This document shows, in pieces, positions 62,692-64,000 of a stretch of DNA of 64,000 nucleotides. Both the position numbers and the translations under genes were made by a program. The notes under the pieces are model-generated. The model had not been told where the DNA came from and did no database searches. It saw only the letters and a list, made by a program, of their open reading frames with translations. Source of the DNA: Flavitalea plasmicola. GTDB taxonomy: Bacteria; Bacteroidota; Bacteroidia; Chitinophagales; Chitinophagaceae. Numbering within the stretch: the first letter of the stretch is position 1; every line of letters begins with the position of its first letter. The stretch is from NCBI RefSeq assembly GCF_030546645.1, contig NZ_JAUOTO010000006.1, positions 434,001 to 498,000 on the forward strand, given 5' to 3'.

Positions 62692-63720
62692 ATGAAAACC
62701 CTCCTGGACATCAAACGATTTAAATTATACGCATGGATTGGTCTCGCATTTCTATTGCTGAGCCTGGTCCACCATTTGACGCAGGGCTTAGCCGAGGCCG
62801 GGCAAAGATTTGCGAATGATTGCTGGAGGGTGGGCTATGTGACCATTCTGAATTACATCCTCTTTGAGTATACTTTCCCGATGTTAAGCTGGAGGAAATT
62901 CGTACGGTCCTTGTTGCTGATAGTAGCGCATCTCTTTTTGTACTCAGAGGGCCTGTATCTCTGGCGGCAGATAGGGATCGCGCTAAAAATCTATACCTCA
63001 TTCCCGCCAGGATCACAGGAGGTTTCCCCACAAATGGAATACAGCGTAAGTTCCATATTTTTCTTTGGGATTATCAGACATATTTATAATCATATCAAAT
63101 TAAAACAGACTACCCAACAGCTGCGGATAGAAAAGCAGCAAGCCGAATTGAACTATCTCAAGTCGCAAACCAATCCCCATTTCCTGTTCAATACCTTAAA
63201 TAATATCTACTCACTGGCAAGGGACAAATCTGACCAGACACCCGAAACGATCCTGCGGCTGTCACAAATAATGCGTTATATGTTATACGAGGCTGGCGGT
63301 CCATACATAGCTGTTGAGCAGGAGCTGAAGATCATCGGAGACTATATCTCTCTTGAAAAACTACGCTACGATGATTCCCTGCGGATCAATTTTAACTACG
63401 ATGTGGAAGATATGAAGCAGGCATTACCGCCACTGCTGCTGATCCCTTTGGTCGAGAACGCTTTCAAACATGGGGTTTCTGAAACGAGAAACCAGCCATT
63501 CATCGATATTCATCTTTCCATCGTCAAGCGCCAACTGGCGTTTTTCGTAAGAAACTCGACGGAAGAGTTCTCCGGCGATGGGAAAGTGAAAGAAAATATC
63601 GGGCTTTCGAATCTCCGCCGTCAGCTCGAATTGCTTTACACCGACTACCATGTCTTGTTGGAACAACACATGTCCGAATTTTCCGCCACTTTAAAGATCA
63701 ATCTTGCAAGCCATGTCTAA
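62692..63720 (+). CDS. LytS/YehU-type sensor histidine kinase
   Basis: The 342-residue protein has about four N-terminal transmembrane helices (to residue ~130), a short coiled linker, the His_kinase domain with His163 in SQTNPHFLFNTLNNIYSLAR, and an HATPase end (LIPLVENAFKHGV, GLSNLRRQLELLY). Typical of Bacteroidota kinases paired with LytTR regulators. The stop overlaps the following regulator start. Confidence 0.94.
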   Translation: MKTLLDIKRFKLYAWIGLAFLLLSLVHHLTQGLAEAGQRFANDCWRVGYVTILNYILFEYTFPMLSWRKFVRSLLLIVAHLFLYSEGLYLWRQIGIALKIYTSFPPGSQEVSPQMEYSVSSIFFFGIIRHIYNHIKLKQTTQQLRIEKQQAELNYLKSQTNPHFLFNTLNNIYSLARDKSDQTPETILRLSQIMRYMLYEAGGPYIAVEQELKIIGDYISLEKLRYDDSLRINFNYDVEDMKQALPPLLLIPLVENAFKHGVSETRNQPFIDIHLSIVKRQLAFFVRNSTEEFSGDGKVKENIGLSNLRRQLELLYTDYHVLLEQHMSEFSATLKINLASHV

Positions 63721-64000
63721 AATAAAATGTATGATCATAGAAGATGAGCCTTTGGCCGTAAAAGTCCTAATCGATTACATCTCTCACGTGCCCTTTCTGG
63801 AGCTGCAAGGGACTTTTAAAGACGCTATCCTGGCGGCCGACTATCTGCGTCATACGACCACTCATCTTATTTTCCTGGACATCCATCTTCCCAAACTAAA
63901 AGGTATGTCTTTTTTAAAAACGCTTACCAATCCGCCAGCAGTTATTATTACTACGGCTTACCACCAATACGCTGTGGAAGGTTTTAACCTGAACGTGACG
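63713..64000 (+). CDS. LytTR-type response regulator, partial (3' end outside window)
   Basis: A receiver domain starting at the ATG 63713, overlapping the kinase stop by 8 bases: IKCMIIEDEPLAVKVLIDYI with the acidic pair, phospho-acceptor Asp in LIFLDIHLPKLKG, Thr in VIITTAYHQYAVEGF. The YAVEGF ending is typical of LytTR regulators. The DNA-binding domain lies beyond the window. Confidence 0.88.
   Translation, partial: MSKIKCMIIEDEPLAVKVLIDYISHVPFLELQGTFKDAILAADYLRHTTTHLIFLDIHLPKLKGMSFLKTLTNPPAVIITTAYHQYAVEGFNLNVT

Overview
The window is chromosomal DNA of a Bacteroidota bacterium, most likely a member of the Chitinophagaceae. The evidence is a complete SusC/SusD outer-membrane glycan-uptake locus, an amylase ending in a type IX secretion sorting domain, promoters of the TTTG / TAnnTTTG type, a methionine synthase split into two genes, a 38-residue ribosomal protein THX, and many lipoproteins with Bacteroidota-style lipoboxes. 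The core is fairly GC-rich. By eye, about 45.3-58.4 kb is clearly more AT-rich.

Layout. 0-2.5 kb: the end of a NUMOD4-type protein and ligA. 2.5-14.1 kb: a Sus-like starch locus, consisting of a Nudix-fold regulator, SusC, SusD, a DUF5004-type lipoprotein, a secreted beta-sandwich protein, a SusE/F-type lipoprotein and a GH13 amylase. Two tandem dyads in front of susC are a strong operator candidate. 14.1-21.6 kb: housekeeping genes (HD hydrolase, rplM-rpsI-rpsB-tsf-pyrH, a coiled-coil protein, pdxH, thx, HU). 21.9-39.2 kb: mostly minus-strand genes (DUF4286/DUF3999/DUF2339, xth, LOG protein, LVIVD lipoprotein, split metH with a long structured leader, recR, an Ig-like lipoprotein, a UvrD-type helicase-nuclease). 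39.5-43.8 kb: a sigma-54-type response regulator, a hybrid kinase with an Hpt domain, and a lone receiver. 43.8-45.2 kb: a TPR protein, a VOC protein and tRNA-Arg(CCT).

45.2-58.8 kb is an accessory region starting at the tRNA. A UvrA paralogue lacking the UvrB-binding domain lies between the tRNA 3' end and an imperfect copy of that end, and the copy is followed by a strong terminator. This looks like insertion at a tRNA. Beyond it are a truncated DUF1493-like gene, an esterase, unknown secreted and cytoplasmic proteins, a decayed copy of the SnoaL-like gene found intact 8 kb away, a headless pseudogene, MarR plus aminoglycoside-phosphotransferase-like genes, an AraC regulator, a methyltransferase and a DoxX protein.

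58.8-62.5 kb is a tight minus-strand operon (DUF4395 membrane protein, class V aminotransferase, metallo-beta-lactamase-fold protein, alpha/beta hydrolase). The window ends inside a LytS/LytTR-type two-component pair. No integrase, transposase, IS element or CRISPR array was found. The most unusual signals are the tandem susC dyads, the tRNA/UvrA insertion scar, the internally deleted SnoaL remnant, the heptamer repeat arrays and the metH leader.
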